From the NCBI GenBank assembly GCA_030837965.1, contig JAUTXP010000030.1, positions 22,525 to 86,524 of the forward strand: a DNA stretch of 64,000 bases, read 5' to 3'. The notes beneath the pieces were generated by a model. That model did no database searches. It was given only the letters and a program-made list of their open reading frames with translations, and was not told where the DNA came from. Below are positions 39,626 through 48,088 of the stretch, piece after piece (positions within the stretch are counted from its first letter, which is position 1; every line of letters starts with the position of its first letter). The translations under genes were made by a program, and so were the position numbers. Source of the DNA: Acidimicrobiaceae bacterium. GTDB taxonomy: Bacteria > Actinomycetota > Acidimicrobiia > Acidimicrobiales > JAUTXP01.

Positions 39626-42108
39626 AGGCCGTGATCATGGCGGGCGGCGAGGGCACCCGCCTGCGTCCGCTGACCAGCAACCTCCCGAAGCCGATGATGA
39701 CGTTGGCCAACCGGCCGATGATGGAGCACATCGTCCGGCTGTTGAAGGACCACGGCTTCGAGGACATCGTGGTCACCGTCGCCTTCATGGCCAACGTGAT
39801 CCGCACCTACTTCGGCGACGGCTCCGAGTTCGGCGTGCGCATGGTCTACGCCACCGAGGAGTCGCCCTTGGGCACGGCGGGCAGCGTGCGCAACGCCATG
39901 GACGAGTTGGACGAGCGCTTCCTCGTCATCAGCGGCGACGTCCTGACCGACATCGACCTGTCCGCCATCGTGCGCTTCCACGAGGACAAGGGCGCCCTGG
40001 CCACCATCGGCCTCAAGGCCATGGAGAACCCACTCGACTTCGGCATCGTCATCACCCACGAGGACGGCTCCATCGAGCGCTTCCTCGAAAAGCCGACGTG
40101 GGGCCAGGTCTTCAGCGACACCATCAACACGGGCATCTACGTCCTCGAACCGGAGATCTTCGACTTCATCCCCGAGGGCAGGCCGGTCGACTTCAGCGGC
40201 GAGGTCTTCCCCGCGCTGTTGGAAGCGAAAAAGCCGCTGTACGGGTATGTGGCCGACGGGTACTGGGAGGACGTGGGCACGCTCGAGGCCTACGTCACCG
40301 CCCATCACGACGTGCTCGACGGCAAGGTCGAGATCGACGTGCCCGGCTTCCGGCTGGCCGAAGGCGTGTGGCTGGGGGAGGGGGCCGAGGTCGACCCCGG
40401 TGCGCGCGTCGACGGGCCTGTCGTCATCGGCGACTACTGCCGGGTCGACTCCGGCGCCCATCTGGCCCAGTACACCGTGCTCGGCTCGAACGTGCGCGTC
40501 GGCGCCGACGCCTACCTGGAGCGCGCCGTCGTCCACGACAACGTGTACCTCGGACCGGCCGTGCGCCTGCGGGGCTGCGTGGTGGGCCGGTCGTCCGACC
40601 TGCGCCGCGGCGCGCGCTGCGAAGAGGGCGTGGTCCTGGGCGAGGAGTGCTTCGTCGGCGAGCACGCCGTCATCAACCCCAACGTCAAGGTGTACCCCTT
40701 CAAGACGGTCGAGGGGAACGCCATCATCAACTCCTCGATCGTCTGGGAGTCACGCGGCGCGCGCAACCTGTTCGGCCGCCTCGGCGTGTCCGGCCTGGCC
40801 AACGTGGACGTGACGCCCGAGCTGGCCGTGCGCGTCGCCATGGCCTTCGGCACCACCCTCAAGAAGGGCGCGACCGTCACCTGCTCGCGCGATTCGAGCC
40901 GCGCCGCCCGCGCCTTGAAGCGGGCCGTGATGGTGGGCCTCAACGCCACCGGCGTGAACGTGGCCGACTTGGAGCTGGCCACCATCCCGGTGACCCGGTT
41001 CGAGGTTCGGACCTTCAGAAGCCAGGCGGGCATGACCGTGCGCCTGAGCCCGGACGACTCGCAGTCGGTGATCATCCGGTTCCTCGACTCGTCCGGGATC
41101 GACATCACCGAGACCATGCAGCGCAAGGTCGAGCGCCTCTTCTACCGCGAGGACTTCCGCCGGGTGTTGGCCTCCGAGATGGGCGACATCGGCTTCCCGG
41201 CCCGAGCCTTGGAGCACTACACCAACGCGCTCATGACCTCGGTCGACGGCGAGGCCATCAAGGCCGCGGGCTTCAAGGTCGTGCTCGACTACGCGTACGG
41301 CTCGGCCAGCTTCGTCATGCCCAACGTCTTGGCCAAGCTGGGGGCCGATGTCCTGGCCGTCAACCCGTACGCGTCGACGGCCGGAGTGGCCACCTTCGAC
41401 CGCTGGGCCGCGGCCACGCGTGTGGGCGACTTGGTGCGGGCGTCGGGCGCCCACCTCGGGGCCGTGTTCGACCCCGACGGCGAGCACGTCCTCTTCGTGG
41501 ACGACTCGGGCCACGCGCTGAGCGACGACGACGCTCTGTTCGTCCTGCTGTCCCTGGTGTGCCAGACCCAGGAGCACCCGCGCGTCGCCGTGCCCGTCGC
41601 GGTCAGCCGGTGTGTGGAGGACATGGTCGCCCGCAACGGCGCCGAGCTGGTCTGGACCAAGCTCTCGACCGCCCATCTCATGGAGGTGGCCAACACGCAG
41701 AGGGTCACGTTCGCGGCCAGCCAGGAGGGGGGCTACATGTTCCCTGCCTTCTTGCCCGCGTACGACGCGGCCGCCACCTTCGTCCACGTCCTGCACATGC
41801 TGGCCGCCACCGGCCTTCGCATGTCCAAGATCGCAGCCACCGTGCCCCGAGTCCACGTGGCCCACGAGACCGTCCTGACCCCGTGGGAGCAGAAGGGGAT
41901 GGTCATGCGCACGCTGGTCGAGCGCAACAAGGACCGCGAGCTGGTCTTGGTGGACGGGGTGAAGATCCTCCACGAAGACGGCTGGGCCCTCGTCCTGCCC
42001 GACCCGGAGGAGCAGATCACCCACGTCTGGGCCGAGGCAGGCACCGACAACGAGGCCAGGTCGCTCGCCCAGGAGTACGCGCGGCGAATCCGGCAGTTGA
42101 TGCGCTGA
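39622..42108 (+). CDS. Nucleotidyltransferase-phosphomannomutase-like fusion (GDP-mannose pyrophosphorylase type)
   Basis: An 828-residue protein. Residues 1-230 are a sugar-1-phosphate nucleotidyltransferase (VKAVIMAGGEGTRLRPLTSN, VISGDVLTDIDL, FLEKPTWGQVFSD). About 250-375 is a left-handed beta-helix of hexapeptides. About 380-828 resembles phosphomannomutase/phosphoglucomutase, but the phosphoserine loop TASHNP is absent; the equivalent region reads VRLSPDDSQSVIIRFLDSSG. The mutase part is therefore probably inactive or regulatory. Such fusions are known in actinobacteria, annotated as mannose-1-phosphate guanylyltransferases. It may supply GDP-mannose for lipid or wall glycans. Confidence 0.85.
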   Translation: MKAVIMAGGEGTRLRPLTSNLPKPMMTLANRPMMEHIVRLLKDHGFEDIVVTVAFMANVIRTYFGDGSEFGVRMVYATEESPLGTAGSVRNAMDELDERFLVISGDVLTDIDLSAIVRFHEDKGALATIGLKAMENPLDFGIVITHEDGSIERFLEKPTWGQVFSDTINTGIYVLEPEIFDFIPEGRPVDFSGEVFPALLEAKKPLYGYVADGYWEDVGTLEAYVTAHHDVLDGKVEIDVPGFRLAEGVWLGEGAEVDPGARVDGPVVIGDYCRVDSGAHLAQYTVLGSNVRVGADAYLERAVVHDNVYLGPAVRLRGCVVGRSSDLRRGARCEEGVVLGEECFVGEHAVINPNVKVYPFKTVEGNAIINSSIVWESRGARNLFGRLGVSGLANVDVTPELAVRVAMAFGTTLKKGATVTCSRDSSRAARALKRAVMVGLNATGVNVADLELATIPVTRFEVRTFRSQAGMTVRLSPDDSQSVIIRFLDSSGIDITETMQRKVERLFYREDFRRVLASEMGDIGFPARALEHYTNALMTSVDGEAIKAAGFKVVLDYAYGSASFVMPNVLAKLGADVLAVNPYASTAGVATFDRWAAATRVGDLVRASGAHLGAVFDPDGEHVLFVDDSGHALSDDDALFVLLSLVCQTQEHPRVAVPVAVSRCVEDMVARNGAELVWTKLSTAHLMEVANTQRVTFAASQEGGYMFPAFLPAYDAAATFVHVLHMLAATGLRMSKIAATVPRVHVAHETVLTPWEQKGMVMRTLVERNKDRELVLVDGVKILHEDGWALVLPDPEEQITHVWAEAGTDNEARSLAQEYARRIRQLMR

Positions 42109-42118
42109 AAGACCCGAT

Positions 42119-42862
42119 GTGCATCGGCGCCCCTCGCTCGTGCTGGCCGCGGTGTTCGTGGTCCTCGGGTTCCTGCTCGTGACCGCAGTGGCGTCGGCGC
42201 GCGCGGGCCAGAAGCAGGCCCAGCCCCGCAAGACCCAGTTGGTGAAGCTCATCCAACAGCGCCGCTCGCAGGTGGCCGGGCTGGACAAGGACGTGCGTAA
42301 GCTCCGGGCCGAGCTGGTGGCGGCCCAGCGCAACGAGAGCAGGCGCAGCAGGCTGGACAGCGAGCGGGCCAAGCGCCTGGCCGACCTAGCCCAGGCCGCG
42401 GGCACGACCGCACTCACCGGCAAGGGCCTCGAGGTCCGACTCTCCGACTCCGACAAGAGGCCCGCGGAAGCGGACCAGACGGGTGCCTATCGCATCCACG
42501 ACGCCGACCTGCAACTGGTGGTCAACGCCTTGTTCGCGGCAGGGGCGGAGGCGGTGGCCGTCAACGACAGCCGCATCGTGGCCACCACGCCCATCCGGGC
42601 CGCGGGCGACACCATCGTCGTCAACTTCCGGCCTCTCAGCCCGCCCTACACGGTCGAGGCCATCGGCGCGAACGCCAAGGGCTTCGGCGCGTCCGAGATC
42701 GCCAAGCGGTTCAACCGGTGGGAGCGACTGTTCGGCCTCGGCTTCAAGGTCAAGGAGACGACGGTGGCCGTGCCCGCCTACACCGGCCGGGTGGCCATCG
42801 CCACGGCCGAGCCCACCGCCGCAGCCACGAGCGGGGCCGGACCCGCAGGACAGGGGAACTGA
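42119..42862 (+). CDS. DUF881 membrane-anchored protein
   Basis: A 247-residue protein: N-terminal membrane helix (LVLAAVFVVLGFLLVTAVAS), coiled coil (about 38-95), then the DUF881 domain with GKGLEVRLSDSDKRP, LQLVVNALFAAGAEAVAVND and RIVATTPIRAAGDTIVVNFR. The domain is extracytoplasmic. In actinobacteria two DUF881 genes flank a DUF1290 gene next to gcvH and garA, as here. Function unknown; links to division-time envelope processes have been suggested for the family but cannot be read from sequence. Confidence 0.87.
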   Translation: MHRRPSLVLAAVFVVLGFLLVTAVASARAGQKQAQPRKTQLVKLIQQRRSQVAGLDKDVRKLRAELVAAQRNESRRSRLDSERAKRLADLAQAAGTTALTGKGLEVRLSDSDKRPAEADQTGAYRIHDADLQLVVNALFAAGAEAVAVNDSRIVATTPIRAAGDTIVVNFRPLSPPYTVEAIGANAKGFGASEIAKRFNRWERLFGLGFKVKETTVAVPAYTGRVAIATAEPTAAATSGAGPAGQGN

Positions 42863-42863
42863 G

Positions 42864-43190
42864 ATGCTCGCCCTGTTCGGCCTGGTGGTCGGCGCGCTTG
42901 TCGCCTTCCTGCTTCGACCCACCGTGCCCCAGGACCTCAGCCGCTATGTGGCCATGGCCGTGGTCGCGGCCATCGACTCGGCCCTGGGCGGCACTCGCGC
43001 CTATCTGGAACGGACCTTCAACGACCGCGTCTTCGTCATCGCCTTCTTGTTCAACGCGGCCCTGGCCATCTTCTTGGTCTGGATCGGCGACCAGCTCGCC
43101 GTCGACCTGGCCACTGCGGTCGTGGTGGTGTTCGGCGTGCGCATCTTCCAGAACCTCGCGGCCATCCGCCGCCGGGTCTTCGGAGGCTGA
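42864..43190 (+). CDS. DUF1290 small basic membrane protein (Sbp family)
   Basis: A 108-residue protein with three membrane helices (LFGLVVGALVAFLL; VFVIAFLFNAALAIFLVWIG; the last near LATAVVVVFGVRIF) and the family segment LSRYVAMAVVAAIDSALGG. It belongs to the Sbp/DUF1290 family, which lies between DUF881 genes in many Gram-positive bacteria. It begins 1 nt after the first DUF881 stop, so translation is coupled. Function unknown. Confidence 0.87.
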   Translation: MLALFGLVVGALVAFLLRPTVPQDLSRYVAMAVVAAIDSALGGTRAYLERTFNDRVFVIAFLFNAALAIFLVWIGDQLAVDLATAVVVVFGVRIFQNLAAIRRRVFGG

Positions 43191-43195
43191 ACGCG

Positions 43196-43918
43196 GTGGC
43201 GGCCACCGCGATCGGCCCTCGCCTGCGGGCCGCGGCCACCGGGCCCGTGTTCGTGCTCGCCGTCGCGGGGATGGTCGGGTTCCTGCTCGTGTCGCAGTTG
43301 CGCGGGACGCAGCGCTTCTCGCAACGGCTGGCGGCCGAGAACGAGGGCGACCTCGCCCGCATCCTCGCCGGGCTCAACACCGAGGCCGACTCGCTGCGCG
43401 ACGAGATCGGGACCTTGAAGCTCCAGCTCCTCGACCTGGAGACCAGTAGTCGAAACGACGAGACCGCGGCCAAGACGGCCGACGAGCAGTTGCAGGCTTT
43501 GCAGGTGCTCGCGGGCACGGTGCCGGTGAGCGGCCCCGGCATCTCGCTCACCGTCGACGATCCTGCGGGCAACGTGGGCTACGACACCGTCATCGACATC
43601 GTGCAGGAGCTGCGCGACGCGGGGGCCGAGGCGGTGGCCGTGAACAACCAGCGCGTCGGCGTGGCGTCGTCGTTCTCCGAGAAGGACGGCAAGGTCGCCC
43701 TCGACGGCACGCCGCTCACCACCACCTACCACGTGACCGCCATCGGCCCGTCCGAGACGTTGGAGGGCGGGCTCAAGATCCCCGGCGGCATCCTGGACAC
43801 GCTCGCCGCGCTGAAGGACGTGCTGGTCGACCTCCAGCGCTCGACCCGGCTGGACCTGCCCGCCTTGGCCCGGCCACCGGCCTTCCGCGTGGCGCGTCCG
43901 GTAAGTTCCAATCCATGA
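43196..43918 (+). CDS. DUF881 membrane-anchored protein, second copy
   Basis: A 240-residue protein with an N-terminal membrane helix (GPVFVLAVAGMVGFLLVSQL), a coiled coil (about 45-100) and a DUF881 domain (SGPGISLTVDDPAGNVGYDT, IVQELRDAGAEAVAVNNQRV, YHVTAIGPSETLEGGLKIPG). It is clearly paralogous to the gene at 42119; the pair may form a complex with the DUF1290 protein. Its 3' end carries the -10-like TAAGTT of gcvH, and its stop overlaps the gcvH ATG. Confidence 0.87.
   Translation: MAATAIGPRLRAAATGPVFVLAVAGMVGFLLVSQLRGTQRFSQRLAAENEGDLARILAGLNTEADSLRDEIGTLKLQLLDLETSSRNDETAAKTADEQLQALQVLAGTVPVSGPGISLTVDDPAGNVGYDTVIDIVQELRDAGAEAVAVNNQRVGVASSFSEKDGKVALDGTPLTTTYHVTAIGPSETLEGGLKIPGGILDTLAALKDVLVDLQRSTRLDLPALARPPAFRVARPVSSNP
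43902..43907 (+). promoter_or_regulatory. -10-like TAAGTT for gcvH
   Basis: TAAGTT ends 7 nt before ATG 43915, within the end of the preceding gene. Confidence 0.4.
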
Positions 43919-44295
43919 ACGTCCCCGACGACCTGCGGTACACGGCCGACCACGAGTGGGCCAAGCTCGAAGACGGCAAGGTCAGGGTGGGCATCACCGA
44001 CTACGCCCAGGACGCCTTGGGCGACGTGGTCTTCGTCCAGCTTCCCGATCCGGGCACCACGATCGAGTTGGGCGCCACCTTCAGCGAGGTGGAGTCCACC
44101 AAGTCCGTGTCGGACATCTACGCCCCGGTGGCGGGCACCGTCATCGAGGTCAACACCGAGCTGGCTGACGCCCCCCAACGCCTCAACGAGGACCCGTACG
44201 GCGAAGGCTGGATCTGCGTGATCGAGCCCACCGACCTGTCCGGGTTCGAGGCCATGATGGAGCCCGACGCCTATCGCAAGCTGATCTCGGACTGA
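43915..44295 (+). CDS. gcvH: Glycine cleavage system H protein
   Basis: A 126-residue lipoyl carrier protein that shuttles the aminomethyl group between the P, T and L proteins. The lipoylated lysine is Lys63 in FSEVESTKSVSDIYAPVAG, and RYTADHEWAKLEDGKVRVGI is the usual N terminus. Length is standard. The T and P subunits are 4 kb downstream (48104-52026). As in mycobacteria, it is followed by a garA-like gene, whose product in that group controls glutamate metabolism. Confidence 0.97.
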   Translation: MNVPDDLRYTADHEWAKLEDGKVRVGITDYAQDALGDVVFVQLPDPGTTIELGATFSEVESTKSVSDIYAPVAGTVIEVNTELADAPQRLNEDPYGEGWICVIEPTDLSGFEAMMEPDAYRKLISD

Positions 44296-44309
44296 GTGGA
44301 CGGAGCGGC

Positions 44310-44810
44310 GTGGCCGGAAGCGTGAGCGGGGTCTTCTGCAACAAGTGCGGGCACAAGAACCCCGTGTCGTCGAACTTCTGCTCGTCCTGCGGCGCCCCTT
44401 TGGAGCACGCGGCGGGGGAGGACACCACCATCACCTTGATCCCGGCCGACACCGGTTTGGACACGCCGGAGGAGGAGGTCACCGTCAGCATCGACGACCT
44501 GCCTGAGGGCACGGGCATCCTGCTGGTGCGGCGCGGCCCCAACGTCGGGTCGCGCTTCGTGCTCGAAGGCGAGGTCACCCGGGCGGGCCGCCATCCCGAC
44601 AGCGACATCTTCCTCGACGACATCACTGTGTCCCGCCGCCACGCCGAGTTCGTCCGCCAGGGCAGCGGCTATGTGCTGCGCGACACCGGTTCGCTCAACG
44701 GCACCTACGTGAACCGCGAGCGCATCGAGGAGACGCCGCTGGGCAACGGCGACGAGGTCCAGATCGGCAAGTTCAAACTGGTGTTCGTGACCGCGGCCGG
44801 CGAGGGTTGA
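44310..44810 (+). CDS. garA: GarA-like FHA-domain protein with N-terminal zinc ribbon
   Basis: A 166-residue protein. Residues 1-30 form a zinc ribbon (FCNKCGHKNPVSSNFCSSCG), which mycobacterial GarA lacks. A Thr-containing acidic segment (EDTTITLIPAD) is where GarA carries its PknB/PknG phosphorylation motif. Residues about 70-160 are an FHA domain (GSRFVLEGEVTRAGRHPDSD, VSRRHAEFVRQGSGYVLRDT, SLNGTYVNRERI). GarA inhibits or activates 2-oxoglutarate enzymes according to phosphorylation; the neighbourhood (gcvH before, ftsR after) supports the homology. Confidence 0.85.
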   Translation: MAGSVSGVFCNKCGHKNPVSSNFCSSCGAPLEHAAGEDTTITLIPADTGLDTPEEEVTVSIDDLPEGTGILLVRRGPNVGSRFVLEGEVTRAGRHPDSDIFLDDITVSRRHAEFVRQGSGYVLRDTGSLNGTYVNRERIEETPLGNGDEVQIGKFKLVFVTAAGEG

Positions 44811-45709
44811 GCGGGACCGGCGTGGGCGAGCGGGCGTACCTGTCGATCGGGGAGGTCCTCTCCCTGCTCAAAGACGAGTTCCCCGACGTCACCATCTCCA
44901 AGATCAGGTTCCTCGAGAGCCAGGGCCTGTTGGACCCGGAGCGCACGCCTTCCGGCTATCGCAAGTTCTACGACGCGGACGTGGACCGGCTGCGCTGGAT
45001 CCTGCGCCAGCAGCGCGAGCACTTCCTTCCGCTGAAGGTCATCAAGGGAAGGCTGGGCGGCGAGGAGGACGGGGCGGGCGAGGCCATGCCGCTGGCCGAC
45101 GGCGAGCCCGCGCTTGGCGCCGCGCCGGCTGCACAACAGGTGCGCTACGAGGGGTCGAGGGGGCTGACCGAGACCGACATGGCGTCGGCTTCGGAGCCCG
45201 CATCGGCGACGGGGCCTGCATCGGAGCCTGCCAGTGCGCCGGAGCCGACGCCGGCCGCGCCGACGCCAGCCGCGGCGCCCACGGCCCGTCGACCGGTGGT
45301 GCCTGTCTTCATGGACGAGCCCACCAGCGCGGCCAACCTCACGCTGGACGAGCTGGCCCAGTCCAGTGGGCTCACCCATGCCCAGGTCCGCGAGCTGGAG
45401 GCCTACGGCCTGGTGACCGGGCGCATCGTGGGCGGCAGCAACTACTTCGACGATGAGGCCTTGGCGGTGGCCCAGTTGGCCGCCGGGTTCATGCGCTTCG
45501 GCGTGGGCGCACGGCATCTGCGTGCTTTCAAGAGCGCGGCCGAGCGCGAGGCGGGCCAGTTCGAAGCCGTGGTGCTGCCGCTGTTGAAGCAGCGCAACCC
45601 GCAGGCCCGCCAACAGGCGCTCGACACGCTCGAGGAGCTGTCCAAGCTGGCCGAGGGACTGCGGTCGGCGTTGTTGCGACAAGCCCTGCGCGACCTGGCC
45701 GGCCACTAG
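44807..45709 (+). CDS. ftsR: FtsR-like MerR-family regulator
   Basis: A 300-residue protein from TTG 44807 (GTG 44822 in frame is an alternative). The N-terminal MerR helix-turn-helix (LSIGEVLSLLKDEFPDVTIS, KIRFLESQGLLDPERTPSGY) is followed by a low-complexity Ala/Pro/Glu/Ser linker (about 100-160) and a second MerR-like part (LTLDELAQSSGLTHAQVREL). In corynebacteria the homologue FtsR activates ftsZ. Overlap with the garA stop shows one transcript. Confidence 0.82.
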   Translation: MSGTGVGERAYLSIGEVLSLLKDEFPDVTISKIRFLESQGLLDPERTPSGYRKFYDADVDRLRWILRQQREHFLPLKVIKGRLGGEEDGAGEAMPLADGEPALGAAPAAQQVRYEGSRGLTETDMASASEPASATGPASEPASAPEPTPAAPTPAAAPTARRPVVPVFMDEPTSAANLTLDELAQSSGLTHAQVRELEAYGLVTGRIVGGSNYFDDEALAVAQLAAGFMRFGVGARHLRAFKSAAEREAGQFEAVVLPLLKQRNPQARQQALDTLEELSKLAEGLRSALLRQALRDLAGH

Positions 45710-45714
45710 CCGGC

Positions 45715-46275
45715 TTGCCCGTGGCCCCTCGGGTCCTGATCCCGGCTGACGTGCTCCAGGCGGGCGTGGCGCGGCTGGGTGCCGAGGTGTCGGCCGACCA
45801 TCCTGACGGCGTGGTGCTCGTGTCCGTGTTGAAGGGCAGCGTCCCGTTCATGGCCGACTTGGTGCGGCGCGTCTCGGTGCCGGTGGAGGTCGACTTCCTC
45901 GCCGTGTCCAAGTACGCGGAGGGCACGGGCCGGGTGCGCATGGTGAAGGACTTGGATATCGACATCTGCGGACGGCCCGTCGTCGTGGTCGAGGACGTGG
46001 TCGACACCGGGCTGACCTTGACGTGGCTGCTCGGCGTGCTGCGGGCCCGTAATCCGGCGACGCTGCGGGTCTGCGCCTTGTTGGACAAGGCCGTTCGCCG
46101 CATCGTGCCCACGCCGGTGGACTATGTCGGCTTCCAGGTCGAGGACGACTTCTTGTTGGGCTACGGGCTCGATTTCGCCGAGGTCTATCGCAACGTGGAC
46201 CACGTGGTGGCGGGCGATTTGGCCGCGCTGTCCGGGGACAGAAGCGCACATGTTGAGGATCTGTATCCGGGGTAG
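45715..46275 (+). CDS. hpt: Hypoxanthine phosphoribosyltransferase
   Basis: A 186-residue purine-salvage enzyme. The PRPP-binding loop is VVVVEDVVDTGLTLTWLL, preceded by LVSVLKGSVPFMADLVRRV and followed by LLDKAVRR and YVGFQVEDDFLLGYGLDFAE, all type I phosphoribosyltransferase (HPRT) segments. TTG 45715 is used; GTG 45721 is two codons later. In mycobacteria hpt is next to tilS and ftsH; here it sits inside the garA-ftsR-DUF151 cluster. Confidence 0.92.
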   Translation: MPVAPRVLIPADVLQAGVARLGAEVSADHPDGVVLVSVLKGSVPFMADLVRRVSVPVEVDFLAVSKYAEGTGRVRMVKDLDIDICGRPVVVVEDVVDTGLTLTWLLGVLRARNPATLRVCALLDKAVRRIVPTPVDYVGFQVEDDFLLGYGLDFAEVYRNVDHVVAGDLAALSGDRSAHVEDLYPG

Positions 46276-46278
46276 GGT
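46273..46278 (+). promoter_or_regulatory. -10-like TAGGGT for the DUF151 gene
   Basis: TAGGGT overlaps the hpt stop codon and ends 7 nt before ATG 46286. Confidence 0.4.
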
Positions 46279-46285
46279 TCGGCCC

Positions 46286-46792
46286 ATGGTGGAGATGCAG
46301 CTCCATGCTGTGCGGGTGGAGCTACCGACCAACAACCCGGTCGTGCTCCTGCAAGAGGTCGGCGGCGCCCGCCGCACCCTGCCCATCTTCATCGGCCCGG
46401 CCGAGGCCACCGCCATCGCCTTCGCCCTTCAGGGCGTGAGCACGTCGAGGCCCATGACCCACGACCTCATGCGCGATGTGCTCGTGGCGTTGGGCGTGAC
46501 GTTGGAGCGCGTCGTCATCACCGAGTTGCGCGAGGGAACGTTCTACGCCCAGCTTCACTTGGCCCAAGGTGGCCGCAGCGAGGTCATCTCCAGCCGGCCT
46601 TCGGACGCCATCGCCTTGGCCGCCAGGTTGGGCACCTCGATCTACTGCGAGGACGACCTGATCGACGCCGAGGGCATGGTCATGCCCGCCGACGACTCGT
46701 CGGAGGACGAGGACGACGGCGACCCCGAAGAGATCGTGGACCAGTTCAAGATGTTCATCGAGAACGTGCGTCACGAAGACTTCACCTCCTAG
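46286..46792 (+). CDS. Bifunctional nuclease domain (DUF151) protein
   Basis: A 168-residue protein of the DUF151/bifunctional-nuclease family: PVVLLQEVGGARRTLPIFIG, EATAIAFALQGVSTSRPMTHD, GTFYAQLHLAQGG and SRPSDAIALAARLGTSIYC. A C-terminal acidic tail (DDSSEDEDDGDPEE) precedes a short helix. Some members have RNase/DNase activity; the role in actinobacteria is not known. It keeps its conserved place between two MerR genes (compare Rv1829). Confidence 0.87.
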   Translation: MVEMQLHAVRVELPTNNPVVLLQEVGGARRTLPIFIGPAEATAIAFALQGVSTSRPMTHDLMRDVLVALGVTLERVVITELREGTFYAQLHLAQGGRSEVISSRPSDAIALAARLGTSIYCEDDLIDAEGMVMPADDSSEDEDDGDPEEIVDQFKMFIENVRHEDFTS

Positions 46793-46820
46793 CCCGCGAG
46801 CCCGCCCCCCTCGATCTTGG

Positions 46821-46840
46821 CCACAGCACCTGCTGCTGGG
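46821..46840. repeat. Decayed family A hairpin after the DUF151 gene
   Basis: CCACAGCACCTGCTGCTGGG resembles the core of the hairpins at 13876 and 21006; the right arm has a mismatch and the outer TTTT/AAAA arms are lost (TCTTGG / GGACAC). Confidence 0.4.
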
Positions 46841-46861
46841 GACACGCGCGGGAGGGGGGCG

Positions 46862-46909
46862 TTGACGGGGTGGGGCGGCCGTCGTACTGTGTGACTACAC
46901 GCGCGTAGT
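46862..46909 (+). promoter_or_regulatory. Promoter and dyad upstream of the second MerR gene
   Basis: TTGACG (46862-46867) and TACTGT (46885-46890) are separated by 17 nt, close to a housekeeping promoter. The dyad ACTACACGCGCGTAGT (46894-46909) follows at the expected transcription start, a likely autoregulatory operator. Confidence 0.55.
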
Positions 46910-46962
46910 TACGCGCTGGTACTTCGGTAAGCGAGCGGTTGCGCTCAGGAGAGGACTTCCCC

Positions 46963-47475
46963 ATGTCCGAACAGGGCTATCGCGGGCCCCAGGTCTGCAA
47001 GATCGTCGGGATCACCTACCGCCAGCTCGACTATTGGGCCCGTACCGACCTGCTCAAGCCGTCGATCTCCGACGCCCGGGGGAGTGGCACGCAGCGCATC
47101 TACTCCTACACGGACCTGCTGAAGCTCAAGGTCATCAAGCAGCTCCTGGACTCGGGCCTGTCGTTGAAGAAGGCCCGCGTCGCCCTCGACGTGCTGTCGC
47201 AGTACGGCGAGGACCCCGGCTCGGCCAACCTGGTGATGGCGGGCAACCAGCCCGTGTTGGTGCGCAGCCAGGACGAGATCGTGGACCTGGTGCAGCGGGG
47301 CCAGGGCGTGCTGTCGCTGGTACTTCCACTGTCCGGCGTGGTCAAGGAGTTGAACGCGGCCATCCTCGAGTTCGCGCCTCCGGTCGATGTCGAGGGTGAG
47401 GGTGAGGGTTCCGCCGACGCCGCGCCCGACGACAACGCGACCACGGACATCCTGAAGGCCGGGACCGGGGGGTAG
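46963..47475 (+). CDS. MerR-family transcriptional regulator
   Basis: A 170-residue regulator. The N-terminal helix-turn-helix (QVCKIVGITYRQLDYWARTD, IYSYTDLLKLKVIKQLLDSG) is followed by a dimerisation helix and an acidic tail. It is the second MerR gene of the conserved garA-ftsR-DUF151-merR cluster (compare Rv1830). AGGAGAGGAC provides a clear ribosome binding site before ATG 46963, unlike most genes here. It has its own promoter with a dyad at the likely start, suggesting autoregulation. Confidence 0.88.
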   Translation: MSEQGYRGPQVCKIVGITYRQLDYWARTDLLKPSISDARGSGTQRIYSYTDLLKLKVIKQLLDSGLSLKKARVALDVLSQYGEDPGSANLVMAGNQPVLVRSQDEIVDLVQRGQGVLSLVLPLSGVVKELNAAILEFAPPVDVEGEGEGSADAAPDDNATTDILKAGTGG

Positions 47476-47492
47476 TCCTGCCCCAGGAGCCG

Positions 47493-47933
47493 GTGCAGCC
47501 CGAGCTGCCGGAGCGGCACGACCCTCCCGATCTGCCTCATGCGGCGGTGCGCTTCGCGCACAATTCCGAGCGGCAGTTCGCCAAGCTCCTCGACTTCTAC
47601 GGCATCGCCTGGGAGTACGAGCCCACTGAGTTCGTCTTGGAGTGGGACCGCCAAGGCCAGCCCGCCCAAGCCTTCCGACCCGACTTCTACCTTCCGGCCT
47701 ACGACCTGTTCATCGAGATCACCACGCTGAACCAAAAGCTCGTGACCAAGAAGAACCGCAAGGTCCGAAGGCTGCGCGAGCTGCACCCCGAGGTCAACGT
47801 GAAGGTCTTCTACCAGCGCGACTACCTCAACCTGTTGGTCAAGTACGGGTTGGAGGCGCCCTCGCAACTGGCCCACCAGGGCATCGACGACGTCGAGCCC
47901 CGCCCCTTGCCCGACCTGCTCGACACGGCCTGA
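47493..47933 (+). CDS. Hypothetical protein with PD-(D/E)XK-like fold
   Basis: A 146-residue protein. The core RFAHNSERQFAKLLDFYGIA, then FRPDFYLPAYDLFIEITTLN and QKLVTKKNRKVRRLRELHPE give a RPDF...EI...K pattern like VSR-type or Holliday-junction PD-(D/E)XK nucleases. No nuclease activity is proven for such small proteins. GTG 47493 has CAGGAG 6 nt upstream. It probably shares the merR transcript (17-nt gap). Confidence 0.65.
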   Translation: MQPELPERHDPPDLPHAAVRFAHNSERQFAKLLDFYGIAWEYEPTEFVLEWDRQGQPAQAFRPDFYLPAYDLFIEITTLNQKLVTKKNRKVRRLRELHPEVNVKVFYQRDYLNLLVKYGLEAPSQLAHQGIDDVEPRPLPDLLDTA

Positions 47934-48088
47934 CCGCCGACCGCCCGGCGCTGGGCTTCGCGCTCGGCCCGCGCTCGTCAACGCCTCAGCAGGCCGTTGC
48001 CGATCCGCTGGCCGACGAGTGCGGATACCCGTTCGCGACGGCGTGCCGGGCCGGTGGCCCGGTTCACATCACAGCGCGGGCCGACCCC

